Shown here: one piece after another, positions 30,062-38,263 of the stretch
How positions within the stretch are numbered: the stretch's first letter is position 1
How the letters are laid out: each line of letters begins with the position of its first letter
Assembly: GCF_001632805.1 (NCBI RefSeq)
Contig: NZ_CP007220.1
Coordinates: 3,038,001 to 3,102,000, forward strand
Direction: 5' to 3'
Source: Mycobacteroides chelonae CCUG 47445
Lineage (GTDB): Bacteria; Actinomycetota; Actinomycetes; Mycobacteriales; Mycobacteriaceae
DNA: 64,000 nt
Made by a program: the position numbers and the translations under genes
Notes under the pieces: model-generated
The model's database searches: none
What the model was told of the DNA's origin: nothing
The model's input: only the letters and a program-made list of their open reading frames with translations

Positions 30062-31067
30062 CGGTCAGCACCGCTCCGATACCAAGCTTTTCCTTGATCT
30101 TCTTCTCGATCTCGTTGGCGACATCGACGTTCTCCAACAGGAAGTTGCGGGCATTTTCCTTGCCCTGACCCAACTGCTCACCCTCGTAGGTGAACCAGGA
30201 ACCGGACTTGCGGATGAAGCCCTGCTCCACGCCCATGTCGATGAGCGACCCCTCCTTGGAGATGCCCTTGCCGTAGAGGATGTCGAACTCGGCCTGCTTG
30301 AACGGCGGCGACACCTTGTTCTTGACCACCTTGACGCGAGTGCGGTTACCCACCGCATCGGTGCCGTCCTTGAGGGTCTCGATACGGCGCACATCAAGAC
30401 GCACCGACGAGTAGAACTTCAAAGCCTTACCACCGGTGGTGGTTTCGGGCGAACCAAACATCACACCGATCTTCTCGCGGAGCTGGTTGATGAAGATCGC
30501 GGTGGTACCCGAGTTGTTGAGTGCACCGGTCATCTTGCGCAGGGCCTGGCTCATCAGACGAGCCTGCAGACCGACATGGCTGTCACCCATCTCACCCTCG
30601 ATTTCGGCACGAGGCACCAAGGCCGCCACCGAGTCGATCACGATAAGAGAGATGGCGCCGGAGCGCACCAGCATGTCGGCGATTTCTAGAGCCTGCTCAC
30701 CGGTATCCGGCTGAGAGACGAGCAGCGAGTCGGTATCGACACCGAGCTTCTTGGCGTATTCGGGGTCGAGCGCATGCTCGGCGTCGATGAACGCAGCGAT
30801 ACCGCCGGCGGCTTGCGCGTTGGCGACCGCGTGCAGCGCGACGGTGGTCTTACCCGAGGATTCCGGTCCATAGATCTCGACCACGCGGCCACGAGGCAGG
30901 CCACCGATACCAAGCGCCACATCCAGCGCGATGGATCCGGTCGGGATCACGGAGATGGGCTGACGCACCTCGTCACCCAGCCGCATGACCGAGCCCTTAC
31001 CGAAGCTCTTGTCGATTTGTGCGAGCGCGAGTTCAAGCGCCTTCTCGCGATCCGGTGCCTGCGCCAT
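30027..31067 (-). CDS. recA: Recombinase RecA
   Basis: A 346-residue recombinase and SOS co-protease. Walker A is GPESSGKT at residues 67-74, Walker B is [10 protein letters not shown], the L2 loop is in [19 protein letters not shown], and the C-terminal domain is intact. There is no intein, unlike M. tuberculosis and M. leprae recA. The ATG at 31067 has GGAGAA just upstream; an ATG four codons earlier lies too close to it. Two damage-responsive elements precede it. Confidence 0.98.
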   Translation of the reverse strand: MAQAPDREKALELALAQIDKSFGKGSVMRLGDEVRQPISVIPTGSIALDVALGIGGLPRGRVVEIYGPESSGKTTVALHAVANAQAAGGIAAFIDAEHALDPEYAKKLGVDTDSLLVSQPDTGEQALEIADMLVRSGAISLIVIDSVAALVPRAEIEGEMGDSHVGLQARLMSQALRKMTGALNNSGTTAIFINQLREKIGVMFGSPETTTGGKALKFYSSVRLDVRRIETLKDGTDAVGNRTRVKVVKNKVSPPFKQAEFDILYGKGISKEGSLIDMGVEQGFIRKSGSWFTYEGEQLGQGKENARNFLLENVDVANEIEKKIKEKLGIGAVLTDDEVVPAPVDF

Positions 31068-31133
31068 GGTGTTCTCCATTTCGTCTCGGTGTTCGAAGAT
31101 CGGTCCGATTCGGTGGCCGATCGGTTGAGGTGG

Positions 31134-31156
31134 ACGCTAACCGACCCCACCGACAA
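31134..31156 (-). promoter_or_regulatory. RecA-NDp type (PafBC-dependent) promoter of recA
   Basis: On the minus strand TTGTCGGTG (31148-31156), 8 bases, then TAGCGT (31134-31139). This fits the mycobacterial LexA-independent damage promoter consensus tTGTCRgtg-N8-TAnnnT. It gives a 5' leader of about 60 bases. Confidence 0.85.
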
Positions 31157-31202
31157 GCGATCTACCTGCACGGATCGTCTCTTCGACTGCAATCAGAGTA
31201 AG

Positions 31203-31218
31203 GCGAACATCTGTTCGA
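31203..31218 (-). promoter_or_regulatory. LexA box upstream of recA
   Basis: On the plus strand GCGAAC-ATCT-GTTCGA, one mismatch from TCGAACnnnnGTTCGA. It lies upstream of the RecA-NDp element, as in M. tuberculosis where the LexA-controlled promoter is the distal one. Confidence 0.85.
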
Positions 31219-31256
31219 ATCAAGCAGGCGCGCCGATGCGGCGTGTCATCGAGTCA

Positions 31257-31451
31257 TCACCACTGATCGCGTGGGACATCGAAATCGGCACATAGCGCCC
31301 GCCACACATCCCGCGGCTCCACCCCGTCTTCGACTGCCTGCGACGCCGTCCGTCCACCGAGGGCGGTCAACACATGGTCGACCAGTACCGACGAGCCGTA
31401 GACCCGACCGAATCGACCGGTGACAAGCTCATGAAACTCCGTCAGACGCAC
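31257..31451 (-). CDS. DUF3046 protein (Rv2738c-like)
   Basis: A 64-residue soluble protein (MRLTEFHELVTGRFGRVYGS start). The family occurs in actinobacteria next to recA and its function is unknown. The GTG is preceded by AAGGTG that overlaps the stop region of the glycosyltransferase gene 4 bp away, so it is translated as the second gene of that operon. Confidence 0.88.
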   Translation of the reverse strand: MRLTEFHELVTGRFGRVYGSSVLVDHVLTALGGRTASQAVEDGVEPRDVWRALCADFDVPRDQW

Positions 31452-31455
31452 ACGG

Positions 31456-32613
31456 TCACCTTAGGGCCGCCACCACGTCCTGGCACACCCGTACCGGATC
31501 TGTGACGTCCGCGGCGCCGGCAGCAGCCCGGCGCGCTGCCTCGGTGTAGCGCCGCTCACCCAGCACCTTGCCGATCGCCGCCGACATAGCCTCGCAGGTC
31601 AGCGGTCGCACCAGCTCAGCACTACCTTGCCGCACAACACGATTCGCCAACTCCCACTGGTCGCCGCCGCCAGGAACAACCACCGCAGGCACCCCGGCCA
31701 GCAATGCCTTGCTCAGAAAGCCGTGTCCCCCACCGCAAATGGCCAAATCGGCACCGGCGAGCAAAAGATCCTGACGCGCCAGCCCGGCAATCGCCCACGA
31801 AGGCAGGCCCGACGCAGGCGGATCCAGCGCGGACACAACCACGCGCGCGCCCACTGAATCCAAAGCCCGTACCGCCAGTTCGGTCATCCCTTCAGCTCCG
31901 GTGAAGGCCGTCGACGGTGCGATCACCACCACCGGTCCCGTACCCAACGGCGGCTGCAGCGCAGCGTCGGTGGGCTCCCAATGCAGGGGGCCCACCAGGA
32001 CCGCCTCATCCGGCCAATCGGGACGCGGCACTTCCAGCGCGGGCAATGTCGCGATCAGCCGTCGGACGGGTCCGGGGTCGCGGGCGGGCAATCCGATCTC
32101 TACCCGCGCCTGCGAGCGCTGCCGCAAGCCTTCATCGATCGACCTTTGCGTCAACCGACGCATCAACCCGTCACGCAGCCTGCCACGCAAGCCCTCACCA
32201 GGAGCCAGCCCACTTCCCAATGGCGGCAATCCTTTTGACGGCAGGTACAGCGGATGCGGGTTGAGTTCCACCCACGGCACACCGAGCAACTCACCGGCCA
32301 TGCCTCCGCAGGCGGTGATCACATCGGAAACGATGAGATCCGGCGCCAGTTGCCCCAACTGATCGAGATTGGCCAACGCCATATGGACCGCCCGCTGATG
32401 GATCTTGGCGCCCGCGTCTGCGTCGTCATCGGCAACCCGGGGCTGCAGTCCCAGAAGCTCTACCGACTCGAGTCCGGCGGCACGGGCCTGATCGAGCCAG
32501 CGCGTTCCCGTCAACAACACGGGGTCGTGCCCGGCCGCCCCGAATTTCAGGCACAACGCGATGGCGGGAAAGGCATGCCCGGGATCCGGACCGGCGACCA
32601 CGGCAACACGCAC
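31456..32613 (-). CDS. GT1/MGT-type glycosyltransferase (Rv2739c-like)
   Basis: A 385-residue GT-B fold enzyme. The N-terminal Rossmann half starts VAVVAGPDPGHAFPAIAL, and the nucleotide-sugar half carries LLAGADLAICGGGHGFLSKALLAGVPAVVVPGGGDQW, the UGT-like signature. The acceptor is unknown; related proteins modify macrolides or lipids. The start is GTG. It is divergent from the epoxide-hydrolase array with only 41 bp between start codons. Confidence 0.85.
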   Translation of the reverse strand: MRVAVVAGPDPGHAFPAIALCLKFGAAGHDPVLLTGTRWLDQARAAGLESVELLGLQPRVADDDADAGAKIHQRAVHMALANLDQLGQLAPDLIVSDVITACGGMAGELLGVPWVELNPHPLYLPSKGLPPLGSGLAPGEGLRGRLRDGLMRRLTQRSIDEGLRQRSQARVEIGLPARDPGPVRRLIATLPALEVPRPDWPDEAVLVGPLHWEPTDAALQPPLGTGPVVVIAPSTAFTGAEGMTELAVRALDSVGARVVVSALDPPASGLPSWAIAGLARQDLLLAGADLAICGGGHGFLSKALLAGVPAVVVPGGGDQWELANRVVRQGSAELVRPLTCEAMSAAIGKVLGERRYTEAARRAAAGAADVTDPVRVCQDVVAALR

Positions 32614-32641
32614 CGCCCTACCCTGCCACAGCGATTCGGGC

Positions 32642-32647
32642 TAGGTT
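32642..32647 (+). promoter_or_regulatory. -10 of epoxide-hydrolase-like gene A1
   Basis: TAGGTT, 7 bases before the ATG at 32655; no ribosome site. Confidence 0.5.
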
Positions 32648-32654
32648 GAAACGC

Positions 32655-33098
32655 ATGACTGACGCCACGCTGGCTCCTTCCACGTTGACTCCAGCCGAGA
32701 CCGTCACCCGATTCCTGGAATCCCTGCAAACCGAGGACATCGACTTCGCGGGATCGGCGCTGGCCGAGGACCTCGTCTATCAGAACGTAGGTCTGCCCAC
32801 CATCTATGGCCGGCGCGCGACTCTCAAGGTCTTCGAACCACTCACCAAGCCGCAGTTCGGATTCGAAGTACAAATCCACCGCACCACCACCAACGGGAAC
32901 AGTGTGATGAACGAGCGCCACGACGCCATCGTCATCGGACCACTTCGTCTGCAGTTCTGGGTATGCGGAGTCTTCGAGGTGTCGGACGACGGAAAGATCA
33001 CCCTGTGGCGCGACTACTTCGACATGTTCGACATGTTCAAGGCCACGGTGCGCGGCCTGGTCGGCATCGCCATCCCCGCCCTGCGGCCGCGCTTCTAA
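32655..33098 (+). CDS. Limonene-1,2-epoxide hydrolase family protein, type A1 (EphG-like)
   Basis: A 147-residue protein of the LEH fold, counterpart of Rv2740. The five LEH active-site positions can be placed: Tyr42 and Asn44 (VYQNVGLP), Arg88 and Asp90 (NERHD), and Asp120 (WRDYFD), so an epoxide- or lipid-epoxide-hydrolysing activity is credible. It is the first of four tandem paralogues (A1-B1-A2-B2), each with its own leaderless-type -10, so they are separate transcription units. Confidence 0.9.
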   Translation: MTDATLAPSTLTPAETVTRFLESLQTEDIDFAGSALAEDLVYQNVGLPTIYGRRATLKVFEPLTKPQFGFEVQIHRTTTNGNSVMNERHDAIVIGPLRLQFWVCGVFEVSDDGKITLWRDYFDMFDMFKATVRGLVGIAIPALRPRF

Positions 33099-33137
33099 GT
33101 CTGGTTCAGCCCCCTATCCAAAGCCTTCGACAGCCGC

Positions 33138-33143
33138 TAGCGT
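33138..33143 (+). promoter_or_regulatory. -10 of epoxide-hydrolase-like gene B1
   Basis: TAGCGT, 7 bases before the ATG at 33151. Confidence 0.5.
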
Positions 33144-33150
33144 CGGGCGC

Positions 33151-33591
33151 ATGACGGACACTCTCACCACCATCAACCCCACGGAGATCGTCGAGGGTCT
33201 CTGGGACGCCATGCGGCTCGGCGATCTGGCGTCCATCGACACCGTCCTGGATGAGAACGTCAGCTGGGAAAACGTCGGCCTGCCTGCGATTCGCGGGCGA
33301 TCGTCGGTGATGCGTGCCTTGTCCGGGCTCAACCTCCCCGGCGTTGGTTTCGATGTGAAGATTCACCGGATCACCGCCACCGGCAATACGGTGATGACCG
33401 AGCGCACCGACGTCCTCATCGTCGGTCGCCTGCACGTCGGATTCTGGGTCTGCGGAGTGTTCGAAGTGACGCCGCGCGGCACCATCGCCCTGTGGCGCGA
33501 CTATGCGGATGTCCTGAACATCACGGTTGGCTTCGCGCGCGGCCTGCTCGGTATCGCCATTCCCGCACTGCGACCGACTCTGGCGCACTGA
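33151..33591 (+). CDS. Limonene-epoxide-hydrolase-like protein, type B1
   Basis: A 146-residue paralogue. Asn41, Arg85, Asp87 and Asp117 match the catalytic set, but the position of the active-site tyrosine is Trp39 (SWENVGLP). Type B also shares IHRITATGNTVMTERTDV, distinct from type A. The Tyr-to-Trp change should remove one of the three residues holding the nucleophilic water, so activity or substrate may differ. Confidence 0.87.
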   Translation: MTDTLTTINPTEIVEGLWDAMRLGDLASIDTVLDENVSWENVGLPAIRGRSSVMRALSGLNLPGVGFDVKIHRITATGNTVMTERTDVLIVGRLHVGFWVCGVFEVTPRGTIALWRDYADVLNITVGFARGLLGIAIPALRPTLAH

Positions 33592-33603
33592 GATTATCTA
33601 ACA

Positions 33604-33609
33604 TAAATT
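33604..33609 (+). promoter_or_regulatory. -10 of epoxide-hydrolase-like gene A2
   Basis: TAAATT, 6 bases before the ATG at 33616, in an AT-rich spacer of 24 bp. Confidence 0.5.
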
Positions 33610-33615
33610 AGTCTC

Positions 33616-34056
33616 ATGGTTACCGCGGGATCGCCCACCAGACTGGACCCCGGAGCGATTGTCACCCGATTTCTCGAGGCCGTACAGAACGACGACATCG
33701 ACTTCGCACGAGACGTATTGGACGAGAACATCGTCTATCAGAATGTCGGGCTCCCCACCATCCGCGGCAAACAGGCTGTACTTCGATTGTTCGGGGCGCT
33801 GGAGAACACGTCGTTCGGTTTCGAGGTCGATGTTCAGCGCACCACCACCAACGGCTACACCGTGATGAACGAGCGCTACGACGCCCTCAGCTTCGGCCCC
33901 TTACGCACACAGTTCTGGGTGTGCGGTGTCTTCGAGGTGAGCGAGCGCGACACCATCACCCTGTGGCGCGATTACTTCGACTTCGCGGCGGTATCTCGCG
34001 CTTTCCTGCGGGGCCTCATCGGCATCGTGGTGCCGTCGCTGCGGGCGCGGTTCTGA
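33616..34056 (+). CDS. Limonene-epoxide-hydrolase-like protein, type A2
   Basis: A 146-residue paralogue close to A1. Tyr41, Asn43, Arg87, Asp89 and Asp119 keep the complete active site (YQNVGLPTIRG, NERYD, WRDYFD). It shares RTTTNG-x-x-VMNER with A1 but not with the B members, so A1/A2 and B1/B2 are sister pairs and the array probably arose by duplication of an A-B unit. Confidence 0.9.
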   Translation: MVTAGSPTRLDPGAIVTRFLEAVQNDDIDFARDVLDENIVYQNVGLPTIRGKQAVLRLFGALENTSFGFEVDVQRTTTNGYTVMNERYDALSFGPLRTQFWVCGVFEVSERDTITLWRDYFDFAAVSRAFLRGLIGIVVPSLRARF

Positions 34057-34141
34057 AAACCGTCGTACGAATCCGCTGACCGGACCTGGGGTCACACCCC
34101 GATATCTGATCACGCCCCTTCTCCCCCACGACGGTGCTCGC

Positions 34142-34147
34142 TAGCGT
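34142..34147 (+). promoter_or_regulatory. -10 of epoxide-hydrolase-like gene B2
   Basis: TAGCGT, 6 bases before the GTG at 34154. Confidence 0.5.
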
Positions 34148-34153
34148 TGGCTG

Positions 34154-34588
34154 GTGACCGACATTCTGGCAAGAACCGACCCCACCGCCGCCGTCGAAAC
34201 CCTTTGGAGCGCTGCCGGTCTAGGCGATTTGGCAGTGCTCGAGTCCGTCCTCGCCGACGATGTCCGATGGGAGAATGTGGGCCTGCCCGCAGTGCGTGGG
34301 CGCAAGGCTGTGTTGCGCGTGTTATCCGCCACGAACTGGCCCGGGGCAGGATTTGGCGTCAAGATTCACCGAATCACCGCCACCGGAAACACCGTGATGA
34401 CCGAGCGCACCGACGTGATCATCGTGGGCCCGCTACACATCGGATTCTGGGTCGTCGGAGTCACCGAGCACTCGGATGATGGAAAGATCACGCTCTGGCG
34501 TGACTACGGCGACGTTCTCAACGTCACTCTCGGTTTCCTGAGGGGCCTGCTGGGGATAGTTTTCCCGTCTGTACGTCCGCGACTCTAG
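34154..34588 (+). CDS. Limonene-epoxide-hydrolase-like protein, type B2
   Basis: A 144-residue paralogue of B1, again with Trp39 in place of the active-site tyrosine (RWENVGLPAVRG) but Asn41, Arg85, Asp87 and Asp117 kept. It starts with GTG. The cysteine present in the FWVCGV strand of the other three is a valine here. Its stop overlaps the end of the convergent small membrane protein gene by 4 bp. Confidence 0.87.
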   Translation: MTDILARTDPTAAVETLWSAAGLGDLAVLESVLADDVRWENVGLPAVRGRKAVLRVLSATNWPGAGFGVKIHRITATGNTVMTERTDVIIVGPLHIGFWVVGVTEHSDDGKITLWRDYGDVLNVTLGFLRGLLGIVFPSVRPRL

Positions 34589-34752
34589 GGCAGCCGGGAT
34601 TTGTCCGCGTCGGTGACCGCGCGGTACAGCATGACGCCCCCGAGAATCACCACACCGGCCACCAGCATCGGTACCACGAGCTTGAAGATGGCGCCCACGA
34701 CCAGAAACGCCAGCCACACGACCAGCAGCACGCCAATGATCTTCCACAACAC
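34585..34752 (-). CDS. Small membrane protein downstream of pspM
   Basis: A 55-residue protein with two hydrophobic segments (LWKIIGVLLVVWLAFLVVGAI and LVVPMLVAGVVILGGVMLY) and a short charged tail. GTG 34752 is the likely start; the frame extends upstream into pspM but without convincing coding character. It follows pspM on the same strand by about 100 bp, the place of the fourth psp-operon gene in M. tuberculosis, but no homology to that gene is evident. Confidence 0.55.
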   Translation of the reverse strand: MLWKIIGVLLVVWLAFLVVGAIFKLVVPMLVAGVVILGGVMLYRAVTDADKSRLP

Positions 34753-34850
34753 CGGTACCCACCGTTCTCTCGACTGCGATAGAGCAAGCCTGGCAGTCGG
34801 ATCGGCACCTGAGGAACCCCGGAACGCGAAGATCAGGGAAAGATCGGGGA

Positions 34851-35678
34851 TTACCCTGACAGCTGGCCAAGTTCGTCGAGGGCACCCGCCCACCCGGTGA
34901 GCCGGTCGGTTGCCGACACCAGGTCATCGAGAAGCGGACCGCGTGACATCGGCGAGGCGAGGACCGCCCCGCCATTTCCGGCCGACACCAACTGCGCTGC
35001 CGCGGTGACCAACTCGTTGTATTGACGCACACCAGTGTCGAGTTGCGCAGTGAACGCACTAATGGTCGGTTGCAGATACTCACGGGTGTGTGGTGCCGCG
35101 ACAGCGGCGCGCTCCATGGATACCACTTCCTTGGCGGTCGCGGCCATCACATACGCAGCCTGATTGGCCGCAGCAAGAATCTGCCGCCCCTCGCTGTCGG
35201 GAATCATGTTGCCGCGCTCCACCACTCCGAGAAGAGAGAACAGCGAGCGCTCGGCGGCATCCAGCGCCGCCATGGGCGGACGCGCCATCGAACCTATTGG
35301 CGGCAGCCGTCGTTCCACTCCGGGCCGCGGCGGCGGCAACGGCTCAGCCTTGAGGTACCGATACCGCACAAACAGATACGTGGCCGGAATCGCACAACCG
35401 GCGGTGAGCAGCGCCGGGATGATCAGCAGCCAGGGGGGTGCGCCGGTCGTCGCGAGCACCGTCGTGACAAGCAGCCCGGCAGCGCAGGCCAGCGCCCAGC
35501 GGATACTCCACCGCTTGGCTCGTAGACGCTTCCGCAGCAGTTTCTCGCGTTTGTCGGACATCACCCGCATTCGTGCGGCGAGTTCCTCGCCCAGATCGTT
35601 GACGTTGTTGACCACACGGCGCAGCAGCTGCTCCCAGCCTCCTTGCACCGCGGTGCGACGGGGTGGCTGGGGTGTCAT
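34851..35678 (-). CDS. pspM: PspA-interacting membrane protein PspM
   Basis: A 275-residue protein with a basic N-terminus, two adjacent transmembrane helices (WALACAAGLLVTTVLATTG and LLIIPALLTAGCAIPATYLFV), a proline-rich stretch (PLPPPRPGVERRLPPIG) and a helical C-terminal half. It corresponds to Rv2743c, which links PspA to the membrane in the mycobacterial envelope-stress response. It is the third gene of clgR-pspA-pspM. The ATG at 35678 gives the family length. Confidence 0.87.
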   Translation of the reverse strand: MTPQPPRRTAVQGGWEQLLRRVVNNVNDLGEELAARMRVMSDKREKLLRKRLRAKRWSIRWALACAAGLLVTTVLATTGAPPWLLIIPALLTAGCAIPATYLFVRYRYLKAEPLPPPRPGVERRLPPIGSMARPPMAALDAAERSLFSLLGVVERGNMIPDSEGRQILAAANQAAYVMAATAKEVVSMERAAVAAPHTREYLQPTISAFTAQLDTGVRQYNELVTAAAQLVSAGNGGAVLASPMSRGPLLDDLVSATDRLTGWAGALDELGQLSG

Positions 35679-35797
35679 GTTCACATTGTGCCCGAAAATT
35701 CGGCGGTCGCCGAGGACGAATTGTCCATGCGACAAATCCGCCGAGTGGGCGCGGCTGCGTCCCCACTCGGCGGATTGAAGCGAAAGAAGAGAGAAAA

Positions 35798-36607
35798 CTA
35801 CTGCTGGCCCAGCGGGTTAGCGGGATTAGCCTGCTCTGGTGCCGCCGCCGGCGCCGGGGTCGCGGTGCCACCGGTGGGCAGGGCCTCACCCTTCATGGAG
35901 GCGCGGATCTGCTCCAGACGCGAATGTCCGGCCATCTGCACGCTGGCCTGCTGTACCTCGATCATGCGGCCCTGTACCGAGTTCTGCGCCAGCTCGGCCT
36001 GACCAAGGGCGTTGGCGTAGCGGCGCTCGATCTTGTCGCGCACCTCGTCCAGGCTCGGGGTGTTGCCGGGGGCGGCAAGCTCGCTCATCGACCGAAGCGA
36101 GGCGGAGACCTGCTCCTGCATCTTTGCCTGCTCCAGCTGGCTCAGCAGCTTGGTCCGCTCGGCGATCCGCTGCTGCAGCATCATCGCGTTCTGCTCGACG
36201 GCCTTCTTGGCCTGGGCCGCGGCGGCAAGCGCCTGATCGTGCAGCGCCTTGAGGTCCTCGACGCTCTGCTCGGCGGTAACCAACTGGGCGGCGAACGCCT
36301 CGGCCGCGTTATTGTACTCGGTCGCCTTAGATGCATCTCCCGAACCAGTGGCCTGATCGGCCAAGGTCAGCGCCTGACGAACATTGACCTGAAGTTTCTC
36401 GACATCGGCCAGCTGACGGTTGAGGCGCATCTCCAGCTGGCGCTGATTCCCGATCACCGACGCGGCCTGCTGCGAGAGCGCCTGGTGGTTCCGCTGGGCC
36501 TCCTCGATGGCCTGCTGAATCTGCACCTTGGGGTCTGCGTTCTCGTCAATCTTCGCGTTGAACAGTGCCATCAGGTACTTCCACGCCTTGACGAACGGGT
36601 TAGCCAT
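35798..36607 (-). CDS. pspA: Phage shock protein A (ESCRT-III-like)
   Basis: A 269-residue coiled-coil protein of the PspA/IM30 family that stabilises damaged membranes. It begins [22 protein letters not shown], the amphipathic helix, followed by heptad-rich helices to about residue 235 and an Ala/Pro-rich tail. It lies downstream of clgR and upstream of pspM; expression is expected from the SigE-type clgR promoter. Confidence 0.95.
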   Translation of the reverse strand: MANPFVKAWKYLMALFNAKIDENADPKVQIQQAIEEAQRNHQALSQQAASVIGNQRQLEMRLNRQLADVEKLQVNVRQALTLADQATGSGDASKATEYNNAAEAFAAQLVTAEQSVEDLKALHDQALAAAAQAKKAVEQNAMMLQQRIAERTKLLSQLEQAKMQEQVSASLRSMSELAAPGNTPSLDEVRDKIERRYANALGQAELAQNSVQGRMIEVQQASVQMAGHSRLEQIRASMKGEALPTGGTATPAPAAAPEQANPANPLGQQ

Positions 36608-36739
36608 GAGATCGATCCGCCTTCTGCTTGGATGCCGGTAGTCGTCGCCACCTACGACTGCGTGGGTCCCAACTTATCTGTTGCATGCCGATCCCCACAC
36701 CCCCTACGGGGCGCAAAACAATGCGACCGCCACAGTAAG

Positions 36740-37090
36740 TTAGGCGGCCGCCATTGCGCGAACCTGCGGAATGACAACCTTGGTCGCGACATCGATCCCA
36801 CTGAGTGAGCCGGCCGCTGTCGTCACTGCGGGCTGCGAAGCCGCGACGGCAGCCTCGCGATGCGCCAGTCTTGCGCTGACCTCGGATAACACCTCCGACA
36901 GCGGGACATCGAGCGCGCCGCAGATCGCGGCCAGCAGCTCACTGGAGGCTTCCTTACGGCCACGTTCCACCTCGGACAGATATCCCAGGCTGACACGTGC
37001 CGAGTCCGACACCTCACGCAACGTTCTCCCCTGCCCGGATCGAGCGTTCCGCAGGGTGTCGCCGATGGCCTCTCGAAGCAACAACGCCAT
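36740..37090 (-). CDS. clgR: Stress regulator ClgR
   Basis: A 116-residue XRE-type activator of clp proteases, htrA-like and psp genes. The helix-turn-helix is in [32 protein letters not shown]. The C-terminus ends A-M-A-A-A, resembling the AA-type degron through which ClgR proteins are turned over by Clp. The ATG at 37090 has an AAAGGAGAG ribosome site. A SigE-like promoter lies about 65 bp upstream. Confidence 0.95.
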   Translation of the reverse strand: MALLLREAIGDTLRNARSGQGRTLREVSDSARVSLGYLSEVERGRKEASSELLAAICGALDVPLSEVLSEVSARLAHREAAVAASQPAVTTAAGSLSGIDVATKVVIPQVRAMAAA

Positions 37091-37137
37091 GTGTCTCTCC
37101 TTTGCGTCCTGAACGTCGGCGTCCATACCGCGTAGTA

Positions 37138-37158
37138 GTTGAGTCTGCCTTGCTCAAC
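37138..37158 (-). promoter_or_regulatory. Hairpin at the clgR transcript start
   Basis: GTTGAG and CTCAAC arms separated by 9 bases; the upstream arm overlaps the SigE -10, so it could be an operator for autoregulation or a 5' stem-loop. Confidence 0.35.
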
Positions 37159-37182
37159 GTTGCCGCGCACGCGGAGGTTCCC
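37156..37182 (-). promoter_or_regulatory. SigE-type promoter of clgR-pspA-pspM
   Basis: On the minus strand GGGAACC (37176-37182), a 16-bp spacer and CGTT (37156-37159), the ECF sigma pattern described for SigE in M. tuberculosis, where clgR is a known SigE target. Confidence 0.78.
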
Positions 37183-37232
37183 GGAAATTTGAGTGACAGA
37201 CGCCTCAACGCCGCCCTTTATGCGGCCCTGAT

Positions 37233-37793
37233 TCACCGGTAACAGCGCCCACCACCGGGTGGGCTACACGAAGCCGGTCCCAGTTCCATCCAGCTCAAAT
37301 CCGTCCATGCGGCCGACAGCCAGGTCCTGGTGGGCTCTATGACGAAACGCATCGGACCACGCTCGCAGTAGGTTCGGTTATCCGGGGTTACTGCGCAGGT
37401 TGTGCCCTGATGGCTGATCTTGCTGCGCGCCGGCAGCGGCTGTCCTGCCTCCACAGCAGGGAATCTGACGGCCATGGACCAGTCGTAGTGCACCGCCCGG
37501 TCACCATCGATCCAGCCGATGTGGTTGGTCCCCGCCGGGGCTCCCGGAATCACGCCGGAGCAGCCGAAGCTGCCACGGCCCCAAATCCCGCAGTTCTGTC
37601 CGGCCGGCCCGATGAACCACACCCCACCAGGCTGAGCGAAATCGTTGGCGTTGAGCTCGTCGTAGTACCGAATATCGGGGAATGGGTCTGAGGTGGCCTC
37701 CGGTGGCGGTGGCTCGGAGCGAGCCGTCGCGACCGGACCTGCCGCGAAAAGAATCAAACTCAGAGCGGCCACTGCAGCACAGCGATGTCTCAT
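37233..37793 (-). CDS. Exported Cys-rich protein, last gene of the mce block
   Basis: A 186-residue protein with a signal peptide (about 1-28). The core pattern C-G-I-W-x-x-G-S-F-G-C-S-G-x-x-PGAPAGTN and later CAVTPDNRTYC gives four conserved cysteines; the same pattern recurs in the protein at 53480-54022, so the two are paralogues. The last residues include another C-x-n-C. It is on the same strand as the mce genes and ends about 50 bp before the clgR promoter. Function unknown. Confidence 0.75.
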   Translation of the reverse strand: MRHRCAAVAALSLILFAAGPVATARSEPPPPEATSDPFPDIRYYDELNANDFAQPGGVWFIGPAGQNCGIWGRGSFGCSGVIPGAPAGTNHIGWIDGDRAVHYDWSMAVRFPAVEAGQPLPARSKISHQGTTCAVTPDNRTYCERGPMRFVIEPTRTWLSAAWTDLSWMELGPASCSPPGGGRCYR

Positions 37794-37867
37794 AGCCCAC
37801 ACTCCGTACGCGGATCGTCTATCACGACATCGTTCTCAATATCTCGGTCCCGAATCATCATGGCGTC

Positions 37868-38263
37868 CTACGTGATCCGCGGAGTGATGCCATAACATGC
37901 GGCATTCCCAACGTCCATCGTGTTCTGGCAGACGACCTTTCCCTGGTAGACGATCCGTACGGTCACCCACCGGCCAACCGCGGCGGCGGGTCGCCAATCC
38001 GCCCGCAGCTGGCTGCCGTCCGGTGGCGCGCCACGAACGGAGCGCACCATTGCGTCAGTGCGCCATGGCAGTGCCACGCTCACGACAGCTGCCCGGCCGG
38101 TTACGGCCTGATACTCGATGTTCGCAACCTGAACGCTGTCGGACAGGACTTCATAGACGACGGGATCATCTGCCCAGGCCTCAGGCGGAGCCATCGGCAT
38201 GAACACTGTTACGCCACACACCGCCGCCACGAGGAAACGCGTCATGGTCCTCGCAGGGTTCAT
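37868..38263 (-). CDS. Secreted MmpS-like protein
   Basis: A 131-residue protein. A signal peptide ends at A-W-A near residue 31 and the rest matches the MmpS beta-fold layout: VVYEVLSDSVQVANIEYQ, VSVALPW, then VTVRIVYQGKVVCQNT and a final cysteine. Typical MmpS proteins keep a membrane anchor and pair with MmpL transporters; this one appears cleaved and sits in an mce operon. The ATG overlaps the previous stop (ATGA). The MmpS assignment is by pattern, not by alignment. Confidence 0.65.
   Translation of the reverse strand: MNPARTMTRFLVAAVCGVTVFMPMAPPEAWADDPVVYEVLSDSVQVANIEYQAVTGRAAVVSVALPWRTDAMVRSVRGAPPDGSQLRADWRPAAAVGRWVTVRIVYQGKVVCQNTMDVGNAACYGITPRIT

Noticed and set aside
30027..31067. 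Possible intein in recA
   Set aside because: The protein is 346 residues and all RecA motifs are contiguous, so no intein is present.
34753..34893. Upstream part of the small membrane protein frame after pspM
   Set aside because: It would overlap pspM by 43 bases in another frame and shows no domain; GTG 34752 preferred.
36700..36712. Short CCCC-TAC-GGGG hairpin between clgR and pspA
   Set aside because: Stem of only 4 bp without a U-tract; not enough to call a terminator.
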